Origin: Tetracentron sinense
Lineage: Eukaryota > Streptophyta > Magnoliopsida > Trochodendrales > Trochodendraceae
NCBI GenBank assembly: GCA_015143295.1
Contig: CM026570.1
Coordinates: 19,785,250 to 19,849,249, forward strand
Length of the DNA stretch: 64,000 nt
Direction: 5' to 3'
The position numbers and the translations under genes are program-made. Of the stretch, positions 35,835 through 47,211 are shown in pieces. How positions within the stretch are numbered: position 1 is the stretch's first letter; every line of letters begins with the position of its first letter. The notes beneath the pieces are model-generated. The model ran no database searches. It was given only the letters and a program-made list of their open reading frames with translations, and was not told where the DNA came from.

Positions 35835-37151
35835 CTTTTTGCTGTCTCCCAATTACCTTGGTTTGCGGATATTGCAAATTATCTTGTTACAGGTAACCTT
35901 CCTATTCATTGGAAACAACAAGATAAAAAGAAATTTTTGACCGAGGTACGTAGATTTTTCTGGGATGATCCTTATCTGTTTAAATATTGTTCTGATCAAA
36001 TTATTAGGAGATGTGTGCCTGATTCTGAACACCTGAATGTCATCTCCTTTTGTCACTCTGAAGCATGTGGTGGTCATTTTTCAGCAAAAAAGACTACCGC
36101 AAAAATTCTGCAATGCGGTTTTTATTGGCCCACTCTTTTTAAGGACACTCATGAGTTTTGCAAAGCATGCGAGCGTTGCCAAAAATTAGGAGGAATCTCC
36201 CATCGGAATATGATGCCTCTCAACCCAATTTTGATTATTGAAGTCTTTGACTGTTGGGGCATCGATTTCATGGGACCATTCCCTCCTTCTTTTGGGTATC
36301 TTTATATCTTAGTAGCCGTTGATTATGTGTCAAAATGGATCGAGGCTTTTCCAAGCAAAACCAATGACCACAAAACGGTCTTGCGATTTTTAAAAGAAAA
36401 TGTTTTATCAAGGTTTGGAACACCTCGAGCTATTATCAGTGATGGGGGTACGCACTTCTGTAATCGACCTTTTGAGGCCTTGATGAAAAAATATGGGATA
36501 ACCCATAAAGTTTCTACCCCTTATCACCCACAAACAAGTGGACAAGTGGAGATATCCAATCGGGAGATTAAACATATTTTACAAAAAACTGTAAATCCAG
36601 ACCGTAAGGATTGGTCATTACGACTAACCGATGCGCTATGGGCTTACCGTACAGCTTTCAAAACCCCGATTGGAATGTCTCCATATCGAATTGTCTTTGG
36701 AAGAGCTTGTCACTTGCCTGTTGAATTGGAACACAAGGCTTACTGGGTGATAAAGACACTCAATTTTGATTTGGAGAAAGCAGGCTCGCTTCGCAAACTC
36801 CAACTGGATGAGTTGGACGAAATTCGAAATGATGCTTACGAGAGTACCAAAATTTACAAGGAAAGAATGAAGGTTTTTCATGATAAGCATATTCTTCGAA
36901 AATCTTTTGAGCCTTCTCAAAAAGTTCTTTTGTATAATTCTCGTTTGCATCTATTTCCTGGTAAGCTTCGATCTCGTTGGACCGGCCCTTTCATTGTGAA
37001 AACTGTTTACCCTTATGGAACTGTCGAGATTGAGAATCCTGAAAACGCTAATGTTTTTAAAGTCAATGGTCAACGATTGAAACCGTTTTTGGAGAATTTC
37101 ACCCCAGATGTTGAGTTCACAACTCTGGAAAATCCCGTTTATCCTGATTGA
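35835..37151 (+). pseudogene. Athila-like integrase (downstream of in-frame stop)
   Basis: Continues the gag-pol frame after TAA 35832. An HHCC zinc-binding part ([10 protein letters not shown] ... [12 protein letters not shown]) precedes the catalytic core: D in GIDFMGPF, D in ISDGGTHF, E in [13 protein letters not shown], i.e. the DDE triad is intact. The C-terminal part ends at TGA 37149-37151 (ENPVYPD). No start signal of its own is evident; the ATG-like start near 35937 is a non-ATG codon. Positions 36251-37151 recur, damaged, at 46317-47211. Confidence 0.92.
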
Positions 37152-38640
37152 TCATTTCTCTCCCTTGAGGAGAACTTCTGTGTATACTATGCATTTTTGT
37201 TTTTTTTACTTGCTTTGATTGATTAGTTCATATCCCTATGATGTTTCATACCCTCTATCTCTTTTTGATCTCTCAATGTTATATTTCATATAAATCTCTA
37301 TTTGAAACATTGAGGACAATGTTCGATTTAGGTTGGGGGGTGTAGATCTGTGCTTTATTGTTGGGATAATCTCTGCTAATAGTAGACCATCACATTCCTC
37401 CTTTACAAAAAATATTTTTTTAAAAAAAAAAAAAAATTGTGTTTTTGTCCTGGCTACTGTCTATTTCTTCCTTGCCTTTTATCTATTGAGCTATTGAATT
37501 TTGGATTATAAAGGCACACAGTGAAAATCTTTAAGAAGCTCAATTCCAGTTGTTTAAAATGAAAAGTCTTTGTTACTAATTCTCAGTTAGTGAATATTAT
37601 AAATTGCTGAATTTTTAAACTTTCACTACACATCTGACTCAATATCTGGAGCTAGGTTGAATTCGGTAGTTATTGACTGGATAATTGTCTGGAATGTAGG
37701 GAGAAACCAAGTCTGATGAACTATGACTATCTTGTTCACTTGGTTTGCTGGTAAGAAGAAAAACAGAACTGGGTTATGATGAAGTCATGGAAAGAAACCA
37801 GTGAATTTGACCAGGTACTTTGAAAAGGGCTACCTCTTGTCAGGTCTTTGAAAAAAAAAAAAAAAAAGGAAAAGAAAGAAAGAAAAAGGATATGGACATT
37901 TGAAACTGTGCTCTCAATGTTGAAATATCAGTTTGTTTTGCTATGACCTTGTTAAAACAAGTTGGGTGAAAGCCGTCATTGTAAAAAAGCGAATAAACTG
38001 GAATATCACAGATAAAGCCCATGAGGTATTAAGGTGAATATCCACAACTTTCATGATCCTGGACAGATTAGCTTAGTTTTGAATCAGATCCTTAGGCTAA
38101 CCCGACCATTCTATGGTGATTAAAAAGTTGACTCTGCTTAAGGAAATCGATACTTTGGATATTTGTCAGATTGCACATGCACTCAAAATTTTCTAAATGG
38201 TGACTTAGTGATTTGGACTTTATTTAGAATGCTGGAATATATGGCTGAAATATAATGAAAACCAGTGCCCTAATAATTCGAAATTTGATGTCTTGATTAG
38301 AATGTGCCACATGAAGAAGTTTATTATGAGTAATTTTGTTCTTCTTCAATTGTTTTGAAAAGATAAATCTGTTTTGTAAAAAGGAGGATTGTCAGTCATG
38401 CTTTATAGCTATTATCCTGATTAATTGATTGACTATATTCTGCCTCTTAAATCTGAGTTGAAATCATTGTCACCACAAGGTGATGCTACTGAGAGATGAA
38501 CTGAGATTCTTTCAAAATTTCTTGGTTATTCTGCATGATGAAAGTTTGCTGTTTGTCTCATGGAATTGAAATGATGATACTTTGATATTGCTTCACATTC
38601 TTTTTGCTCGAGGACTAGCAAAATGCTGGTTGGAGGGTGT
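37152..38640 (+). other. Athila-like 3' untranslated region
   Basis: About 1.5 kb without an env-like ORF, which autonomous Athila elements often carry here. GGTTGGGGGGTG at 37331-37342 is a purine-rich motif in the position where Athila-type elements have a conserved G-rich tract after pol. An A/G-rich stretch lies at 37852-37888. It ends GGTTGGAGGGTGT before the 3' LTR, a polypurine tract candidate. Confidence 0.7.
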
Positions 38641-40351
38641 TGATAAGTGCTTAATTTTGCTTAATTATCCTCATTTAAATAAGCATTATCATGCTTCTTT
38701 GGTTTATATCTTCATTTTTACACATAAAGTGGTGTATTTTCTCTTCACCATTGCGTTGTCCTCTTTCTCTTAATTTTCATAATACATTTGCATGTATTTA
38801 TACATGTCTTGGAAGGCCGCATGCAAAATATTTTTAAGAGAGACTTATTACGTGTATTTATTTTTTGTAGGAATCCTAACCCCAGATTACTCTCGGGATT
38901 CAAGAAGTCCAAAGTTTCAAATAGCCCATGTTCAACTCAAAGATCTAAAGAAGTTAGAGCTCAAAGAGCAAAGCCCAAGCCAAAAGTCCAAGAAGCCAAG
39001 TCTCAAGTCAAAGAGTCAAAGCCCAAGAACAAAGCCCAAGACCAAGTATAGAAAGATTCTACAACATGGCTGGAGAATCTTAGGAAGATATGGATTCATA
39101 TGATTTTGGCATAAAAATGGTGGAACTCTCTTGAATTAGAAAGAAGAAGTGTGCTATATTGATGTTTCTATTTCAGAAAAAAGGAGAAAACCTATTTTGG
39201 TCACAAGAACTCTTTATTTTGGGTGGATTTTGGAATTCAAGCAAGGAGCTTAATGGAGGTCAACTAAATCTACAAGAAATGCAAGAAATTTCGTGGATAG
39301 CTAGAGGAGTGCTATTATTTAGCAACCAATCTCAAACAAAGAAGGAGGATTTCCCGGATTCCCGCCTAATCTAGACAGTACTTACTAATTTAGACATAAC
39401 TTTTGACTCAAAATTAGGATTAAGGCAAGGTTTGATGTTTTGGAAAGAAGACTTAAAGGGGAAAAAAATTGTATTTCACAAATATCCCCTAATTCGGACA
39501 TTTAAGGGGTCAAAAAATGTCATCAAGATGAGGGAAGTGCAATTTTGGTTGGAATTTTGGAATTAGAAGTTTCTCTTTTGTTTTTCTTTCCCTTCTCTTC
39601 TTCCCTTTAGTCTATATAAACCTAAAGTGAGAGACTTTTGGGACTCTCTCTGATCTTTTCTCATTCTCTTTTCTCTCTTCTTCTTTTAGTTTTTTTTGGA
39701 GTTATTTATTGTAGTGTTTGGAAAACCATTAAGGAGGATGACAACTCCAAACATGGTTGGCTAAACACTCTTCTAAGGTTAGGGATTTGAAACTTTTTTC
39801 CAATTTATGTGGAGGATGTGGATGATTTGATTATTTATTTTAATTGAATAATTTTCTTAGTTTGGTTAATTGTTCATCTCTATATGTTCTTTGATTTCAT
39901 ATGATCGAATGATATATGGAATGCTTGGATCCCCTATGAGTTGGATACAAAGTGATTTTTTATTTCTCTAATTATTCAATTGAATTTAATGGTCAGTGGT
40001 TTTATCGTATAATTTTTCATCTAGATTAAATTATTATTTAATTCTAGATGTGTTTTCATCCAATCTAAGCATAAGGAGAGGTAGGTGGATTTTCCTGAAA
40101 CCTTAGACCTCTTTTTCATTGCTTTACAGTAACAGTGATTTTTGCTCCATTCTCATTTAGTGGAAAACTGATTTTAAATCTCTTTTTCTCTAGATTTCGT
40201 TTCCTTAATTCTTGTTGCACAATAGTCAATCCCTGTGGATTCGACCATGTGCTCACCAGATACATCAACTGTGTCACTTGTGCACTTGCAAGTATATTAT
40301 TTTTACTCTTGATTTTATGTCCATTAATTTGGATTAAATTAAGTTGTAACA
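38641..40351 (+). repeat. Athila-like 3' LTR (copy A)
   Basis: 1,711 bp, matches 29362-31074 with about 1% substitutions. The copy at 48696-50408 shares this LTR's private substitutions (for example AGAAATGCAAG and CATCAAGATGAGGG), showing both derive from one insertion. Confidence 0.92.
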
Positions 40352-41042
40352 CTCTTTGTATTTTGTTTTAATTTATTCAATTGTAAACAATGATTGCATA
40401 ATAAGAGGGTTGTTCATAACCAGAGTTTATTGATCATATTCAATTTCAGTGTGATTTTATCCTTGTCTTAGGTTTTATTATATTGAAATTAAAATCATCC
40501 ATCTTGATTTTCTGTGATTATTAATGTGGATTTTATGTAATGGTTTTTACTGTTGAGGAATTAAATCATAGGATATTTTATGCTAAGGGAAGACGAGTGA
40601 TTTCACAACCCTAGTTTAGTGTGTATCACTCTTGCTAACCAAAGATAGGATATGCCTAGAATCTAATCCCTTGAATCATTCTCGATGGATGAGTGGAGTC
40701 TTGTAGTCACTCTCATCTCTATTGTTTACATTGTGATGAACTTGAATAAATGTATTAGGGACTAATTATGAAGCTAGTGGTGGATTCGAACACTCTAGAT
40801 TTTCTCTCACTGATATATCATCAAAAACTCTCAGTTTAATTAGTTAAAATAGAACTTGTTAGTTTAATTTTCACTTTTAGGTTAAAACCAATCCAATCAA
40901 ATCAACTTATTACTTCTTGACTCACAATCAATCTTGAGATAAAAGCAATCAAACCACCGTAATCTTCTGTGGTTCGACACCCCATATTAGTCACTATTCT
41001 ACGGAATTGTAGCTACTACGAGGTTTATTTAATTGATGATCA

Positions 41043-42180
41043 ATAAGATCTACTGTTGGTAGAATACCCAAGAAATATCCCTTCATCACTTTGGGATTCA
41101 AATTTTTCCAGTTGCTCTCCATCCTTAAGGATATAGCACTTACTTCCGAATTCTCGAAAATACTTGACACTGGGTTTCTTGTTATTCCACAACTCATATG
41201 GGGTTTTTCAAGTTCCGGGCCTTAGAAAAACTCGATTCATAGTATAGCAAGCAGTGCTAACTGCTTCAGCCCAGAAATGAGAAGCTAGATTGTTGCTATG
41301 AAGCATAACTCTAGCCATCTCTTGGGGAACCCTATTCTTCCTCTCCACAACACCATTCTGTTGAGGTGTTATAGAAGAAGAAAATTCATGTTTGATACCT
41401 GACTCATCACAAAAGTCGTTGTACTTAGAGTTTTCAAACTCCTTTCCATGATCACTTCGAATTCAAGTAATTGGGCATCCTTTCTCATTTTGAATTTTCA
41501 AACAAATACTTTTGAAATTCTCAAAAGCAGCAAACTTCTCTCTAATAAATGTCACCCATGACATTCTAGAGAAATCATCAACCATAACTAGGATGTATCT
41601 CTTCCCACCTAGACTTTCAGTTCTTGAAGGACCCATAAGATCCATATGAATTAATTCTAGTGGATGTGAAGTAACAATACTTGAAGTCTTGTTGTGTGGG
41701 GTTCTAATTTGTTTACCAATCTGGCATGGCCCACACACAGTAGTAGAAGGCTTTCCTAGTTTGGGCACCCCTCTCACTAGCTCATGCTTTGAGAGTTTGC
41801 TTAGGTCTTTCAAATTCATGTGACTTAGTTTTCGGTGCCACAAATCAACCCCCTCAATTTTAGTACTATTACAGACATTTGAGGGATTTGAACTAGGGAT
41901 AAGGCCGTAGCAATTGTCATTGGTTCTCAACCCTTCTAGAACACACTTACCTTTACCATTAATGACTAAGCATTTATTTTGAGTAAAGTGCACGGCTTGG
42001 TTATCATCGCACAATTGACTTATGCTAATCAAGTTAGCTTTCAACCCTTCAACAAACAAGGCATTTTTCAGTTTTGGGGAATGCTTGGTGCATCGATGAT
42101 ACATTTCCCTTTAGCTAAAGACTTGCTTCCATCACCAAAAGTAATAGTCCCATCTGAACAATCCTCAAATTGAATAGGGA
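41043..42180 (-). pseudogene. Sirevirus integrase region, copy A
   Basis: Minus strand from about 42120 down. GKGKCVLEGL, gag-pre-integrase LWHRKLSHMN with CGPCQIGKQ, integrase core HMDLMGPSRTESLGGKRY with VMVDDFSRMSW, then an in-frame TGA near 41463 followed by the next catalytic part (IRSDHGKEFEN), and QNGVVERKN about 41345. Ends in GYFLG near 41085 next to the solo LTR insertion. A further frameshift near 42085 lies before it. Non-functional as it stands. Confidence 0.85.
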
Positions 42181-44604
42181 CTTGTTACTTGTCATATGCC
42201 GAGAACACCCACTATCGAAGTACCATATTTATGTGTTTTGGGCTTTCAAGGCAGTATGAATGACAAAGCATTTAAGGTCATCCTTTCTCACATACACAAT
42301 TTTCAAACTTTGCTTAACCCTTTGGTCAACTTTCTATGTAGGAGAGACCTTCTTCTTCTTAGATCCCCTAGATCTCTTTCTCCTTTGTTGAGTTCTAGCA
42401 TTCTGATTTGTCCAATCCTCTCCTTTATGAAACTTATTAGGAGTGAACGGACCATTCCTAGTCTTAGAAAGTTGAGCAATTCTAATGAAATCCTCGCTCA
42501 AAATTCTCGACGTCTCAGCCAGAACTTCAATCTGCCTTTGAAGATTCCTTTGATTTTGACTATGGTTCAATGAACCATTTCGGAGAGTTCTTCGAAAGGC
42601 ATTACAATGGGGTCGAATGTGACCCTTCACTCCACACAAAAAACATGTGGGAATGAATCTAGGATTAGGAGGAGGATTTCTTCAAAAAGGAATCTGATTC
42701 CTCACATCATTCACCCTTGGAGCTACATTTCTAAGCCTTGCAACATTTATATTAGCCTTAGTGCTTGAAGAAGAAGGTACATTCAATTTAGGATCAGAAT
42801 GAATAGGTTCAAACACTGCACTAACCATTGTACCAATAGCTAAATGACCAACTGGTGTGTCAGCATGTCCTATCCCAGATCTATTTGAATTTGAACCATG
42901 TTTTCTAAGTAATTCATCCATGCATTGAGTGCTTCCAAACATTCTTACTTCCTTCTCAAGAATATAGACCTTCTGAATCAAGTCTGTCTTGTCTTAAAGG
43001 ATATTATGATGTTTTTATTCAAGGAATGTCACCTTATTAACAAGAGAATCTTTTAAAGATTCCAGCTCCACTAATAAATTACTTGACTCTTTGACTTCTT
43101 TTATGGAAGCATCTCTTTCTAGTTCTAATGTTCTGACCACATTGGTCATAGAGACATTCTCTTCCAAAAGGCACTGAATTTTCTCAACAAAAACTTCTTT
43201 TTCATTTTCAAGCTAACTAACTAGAGCACTCTTCTCTTCTACTTCTAGCTTACAAGCAAATATTTCATTTTGAATGATCTTGAGTTTTTTGCTCAAAGAG
43301 ATTTTTGCTTTAGTCAGCTTTAAACTTTCTGCATACAACTTATCATAAGTTGTTTTCAAATCATCATCACTTTTAGAGTCAGTTTGACTCTTCTCAGTGT
43401 CTCCACTAGACTCAATGTGAACACTTTCATCACTTCTGTCCTTCTCATCAACCACTGAGGAAGTCTCAAGAATCCCAGATAGGGTTACAGTGAAAGTCGT
43501 ATGATTATCAGTTTCTTCACATGAAGAGGAACTGTCCGATTCTTCATCCTCGGAATCACTGTCATCCCAATAGGCATTCATCACCTTGCCCTTACTCTTC
43601 TTCTTGTTAGGGCAGTTTGGTGAAATATGACTGAAGCCATGGCATTCATAGCATTGAACACCTTGGGATTTCTTGTCTACACTTATGGGAATTTTCTTGT
43701 TTTCCTAGTGTTTTGACTTTGGCTTAACAGAAGGCTTTTCTCCTTGTTTCTGATTGAACCTTTTATTCATTTTAAAAAATTCTCAAATTTATTTACAAAG
43801 AGAGCAATATCTTCTTCACAAATCTCAGAATCACTATTATCCTCATCCAAAGATTCTTTGATTGATTTCAATGCAAGAAATTTGTTCTTCTTGGATGGAC
43901 GAAAATTAAGTTCATAAGTTTAGAGTGAACCAACCAATTCCTCAATCTTCAGAGAGTCAACATTTTTACTTTCTTCAATAGCAGTGACCTTGGGTTGAAA
44001 TCTCTCAGGTAGAGATCTAGAGACTTTTCTAACTATCTTGGACTCAGTTATTCTTTCACCTAAGTTGAAACTAGCATTGACAATGTCACTAAGTTTTGCA
44101 TAAAATTCATCGAATGTGTCATTGTCTTCCATTTTCAAATGTTCAAATTTGGTGGTCAACATTTGGAGCTTTGAGGTCTTAACAATGGTGGTACCCTCAT
44201 GGGTGATCTCAAGAATGTCTCATGCCTCCTTTGTTGTTTCACATGAAGAGATTCGTCTGAATTCCTCAACGATGACTGCAATAAAGATTGGATTGAGACC
44301 TTTGGTATTCCACTCACTTGTCTCAAGCTCTTCTCTGGTTCATTCATTAGAATATTTGGTGATAGTTAATTCACCAACAGTTTTCACGGGCGTAGTCCAC
44401 CCATTTTGTATAGACATCCAGATTCTTTCGTTAATCAATTTGAGAAAGGCTCTCATTCGAGCTTTCTAATATGTGTAATTGTTCTCATCAAACAGTAGGG
44501 GACGAGAGACTGATCTACCCTCTCTAAGAGTACTCATGATCATAGAGTATTCAGGATCACATTCAAGGGTTTAGCCTTAAAGGTGAACCTGCTCTGATAT
44601 CAAT
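42181..44604 (-). pseudogene. Sirevirus gag region, copy A
   Basis: Minus strand from about 44550: N-terminal gag (LFDENNYTY), RMRAFLKLI, KFEHLKMEDNDTFDEFYAKL, ITESKIVRKVSRSLPERFQP. Then a CCHC knuckle CYECHGFSHISPNC (about 43650, intact here), an acidic segment (DDSDSEDEESDSSSSCEETD), Lys/Glu-rich coiled coil, and a second CCHC TCFLCGVKGHIRPHC near 42640. Several stops and frameshifts split it. Acidic and coiled-coil C-terminal extension fits Sirevirus Gag. Confidence 0.8.
44588..44602 (-). promoter_or_regulatory. Sirevirus primer binding site, copy A
   Basis: Reads TGATATCAGAGCAGG on the minus strand, two nt after the LTR end: one change from the initiator tRNA-Met complement TGGTATCAGAGC. 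The same sequence lies beside the copy B LTR (complement just below 54660). Confidence 0.8.
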
Positions 44605-45769
44605 TGAAATTCATATGATGAATGATCTCTAAGACCTAGAGGGGGTAAATAGGTCTATCTAGGGATTTCTACCAATTTTTATTTTAATTAATTATTTGGT
44701 AGAATCACACAAGCACAAAATCCAAACACATAAGATTTTTAACGTGGAAACCCTTTCGGGAAAAACCACGGGACCACGTCCAGCAAAACAATCCACTAAT
44801 AGAAAGATTAATAGTACAAGACTTAGACCTTACCCAATATGGACACGACACTACGTTCCTTGGTACAGGATCTTCATCTTATAGACCACGAACAACTTGG
44901 TTTGATCTCCACTGCAGTAGCTCCGGTTCCTCACCGGCCAAATCTTCTCAAAGCTTCTAGCACCATGATTTCAAAGATTGATCTCCTTCTGCGAAGACTC
45001 CGAATCACACACACCGACCAAAGACACACACACACGTGTCGGGGTTGCCAAATCAATTATCAAACAATCTCTAGAGGGATCTTAAAAACATGAAGATCAC
45101 ACAATGCAAGATCTAAGAATAGAAAAATTGTTCTTGCATTCTCTAGAGAGGTTGTGAGAGGAGGGATCAACACTGATCAATGAAGAACAATGGAAACCCT
45201 AGGAAAGAGTTCTCCAGCCTACACTCTCACAAAAAAATCAAAACTCAACGAGTTAGGTCACTAACATTCGTATATATAGACCCCCATAGTGATTGGATGA
45301 GGTTAGGGGTGTGAAAACACGAAATCCACTCCATTCGTCGACCGGTCATGACCATTGGTCCACCGGTCCATAACACCCTCTCTGTAAAAATTTCCTAACA
45401 AATTATTACACTTTCGTCAACCGGTAGGGACCATCGGTCGACCGGTAGGTCTTCGGTCGACCGGTAAGATCCTTCGATCGACCGGTTAAGCATATTTTCT
45501 CATTTATCAAAAGAGTTTTACATGGGTTTTATATCATGAGTATTATACTAACCTCCTAGGTTCATAACTAGTTTATCTAAGTCAAAATCAACCTAAAATT
45601 TGGGTCACTAAGTCATTACCTTCCTAAAGCCGGAGGCGATGCTTGATGTAGATATCTTCTAATTTCTTGTGCTTCTTCAAGCTTCACCAAGCATGACAGT
45701 AGACTCTTACAGTGACACACTTGACCTATTCTTTGATCACAGAATTTGCCAAAACATTTTGGAATTACA
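44605..45769 (-). repeat. Sirevirus 5' LTR, copy A
   Basis: 1,165 bp. Its part below about 45285 differs from copy B by many substitutions, while above that only single-base indels differ. Carries the CGGTCGACCGGT-type palindromes at 45340-45485. Confidence 0.85.
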
Positions 45770-46316
45770 CTTACAAATTTAGTAATTATTAGAGATTATT
45801 AAGTTATAGAAGATTAATTATAAGAGGGCCTATTTCACTTTGATCCTCTATATATATAGAGGTATGAGACAAAACCGTAGAGCTCATAATGCTCATTGAA
45901 TAGCACGGTTAAGCACGCACCTCCTCCAAGTAACCCATGGTCAATAGAAAGTCTCAAGTTAATATCCATGTATATGCACATTAGAATTTCTGAAAGGTAA
46001 TATCCATCATATTTTTCCGAGGTACAATCAAATCCACAGTCCATATGGATTTGGTGTACCATGAATCAAAACACACTAAGTCACATACTTAGAAGTCTCT
46101 AAATAGGCACGATCCAAACTGATTTATTATGAGTAAAATATTATAAAATATTTATTTATTATTTTAAAAATCAAAACAAATCAAATCCAACAAGAGATTT
46201 ACACCACATTTGAGTGAGATTCTGGGATCAAGTATAGGAGGGAACTTTCAATCATTGATAGTTCCCTAGTAATGTGGCTAGCAGGCCCCATTCACTATTT
46301 ATTAACCCTAATAGGA
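45770..46316. other. Outer flank of the Sirevirus, copy A
   Basis: Non-coding flank beginning with target-site copy CTTAC. Matches 55830-56385 but with about eight one-base deletions and small changes between 45926 and 46250. It ends at the duplication junction. Confidence 0.8.
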
Positions 46317-47211
46317 CTGTTGGGGCATCGATTTCATGGGACCATTCCCTCCTTCTTTTGGGATTTTATATCTTAGTAGCCGTTGATTATGTGTCAAAAT
46401 GGATCGAGGCTTTTCCAAGCAAAACCAATGACCACAAAACGGTCTTGCGATTTTTAAAAGAAAATGTTTTATCAAGGTTTGGAACACCTCGAGCTATTAT
46501 CAGTGATGGGGGTACGCACTTCTGTAATCGACCTTTTGAGGCCTTGATGAAAAAATATGGGATAACCCAAAGTTTCTACCCCTTATCACCCCCAAACAAG
46601 TGGACAAGTGGAGATATCCAATCGGGAGATTAAACATATTTTACAAAAACTGTAAATCCAGACCGTAAGGATTGGTCATTACGACTAACCGATGCGCTAT
46701 GGGCTTACCGTACACTTTCAAAACCCCGATTGGAATGTCTCCATATCGAATTGTCTTTGGAAGAGCTTGTCACTTGCCTGTTGAATTGGAACACAAGGCT
46801 TACTGGGTGATAAAGACACTCAATTTTGATTTGGAGAAAGCAGGCTCGCTTCGCAAACTCCAACTGGATGAGTTGGACGAAATTCGAAATGATGCTTACG
46901 AGAGTCCAAAATTTACAAGGAAAGAATGAAGGTTTTTCATGATAAGCATATTCTTCGAAAATCTTTTGAGCCTTCTCAAAAAGTTCTTTTGTATAATTCT
47001 CGTTTGCATCTATTTCCTGGTAAGCTTCGATCTCGTTGGACCGGCCTTTCATTGTGAAAAACTGTTTACCCTTATGGAACTGTCGAGATTGAGAATCCTG
47101 AAAACGCTAATGTTTTTAAAGTCAAGGGTCAACGATTGAAAACCGTTTTTGGAGAATTTCACCCCAGATGTTGAGTTCACAACTCTGGAAAATCCCGTTT
47201 ATCCTGATTGA
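46317..47211 (+). pseudogene. Athila-like integrase fragment, copy B
   Basis: Starts inside the catalytic core and matches 36251-37151. At least eight one- or two-base indels (for example near 46362, 46569, 46650, 46714, 46906, 47047, 47065, 47140) break the frame repeatedly, while substitutions are almost absent. Indels without substitutions look like sequencing or assembly error more than decay. Confidence 0.85.

Larger units (their letters stand above)
29362..40351 (+). mobile_element. Athila-like gypsy LTR retrotransposon (complete structure)
   Basis: 10,990 bp with LTRs 29362-31074 and 38641-40351, flanked by a perfect CTCTT duplication (29357-29361, 40352-40356). A PBS complementary to tRNA-Asp follows the 5' LTR. 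One long gag-pol frame (31743-37151) with a single stop; then 1.5 kb non-coding without an env-like ORF. LTRs differ by roughly 15 substitutions by eye (about 1%); at a commonly used plant rate of 1.3e-8 per site per year that would be a few hundred thousand years. Lineage is assigned from gene order, PBS and RT motif DGYSGYNQI. Confidence 0.93.
28622..41042. mobile_element. Solo LTR, interrupted by the Athila element
   Basis: Begins TGATCGGTGTTAATTG (28622) and ends AATTGATGATCA (41042); flanked by perfect 5-bp duplication ATAAG (28617-28621, 41043-41047). Without the nested Athila (29362-40351 plus one CTCTT copy) it is about 1.43 kb of non-coding, LTR-like sequence with TG...CA ends and no interior, hence a solo LTR. 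It split the Sirevirus pol exactly between two codon runs that rejoin in frame. Its left part holds a 41-bp near-perfect palindrome at 28968-29008. A second copy of the right part lies at 50409-51098 in the duplication. Confidence 0.8.
36251..46316. repeat. 10-kb tandem duplication, copy A
   Basis: Block from the Athila integrase through the Athila 3' LTR, right solo-LTR part, Sirevirus 5' half and 5' LTR and about 550 bp of outer flank. It repeats head-to-tail as 46317-56385. Lengths 10,066 and 10,069 bp. Confidence 0.9.

Noticed and set aside
37152-38640. env-like ORF expected in Athila
   Set aside because: No frame longer than about 60 codons; the region is non-coding in both copies.
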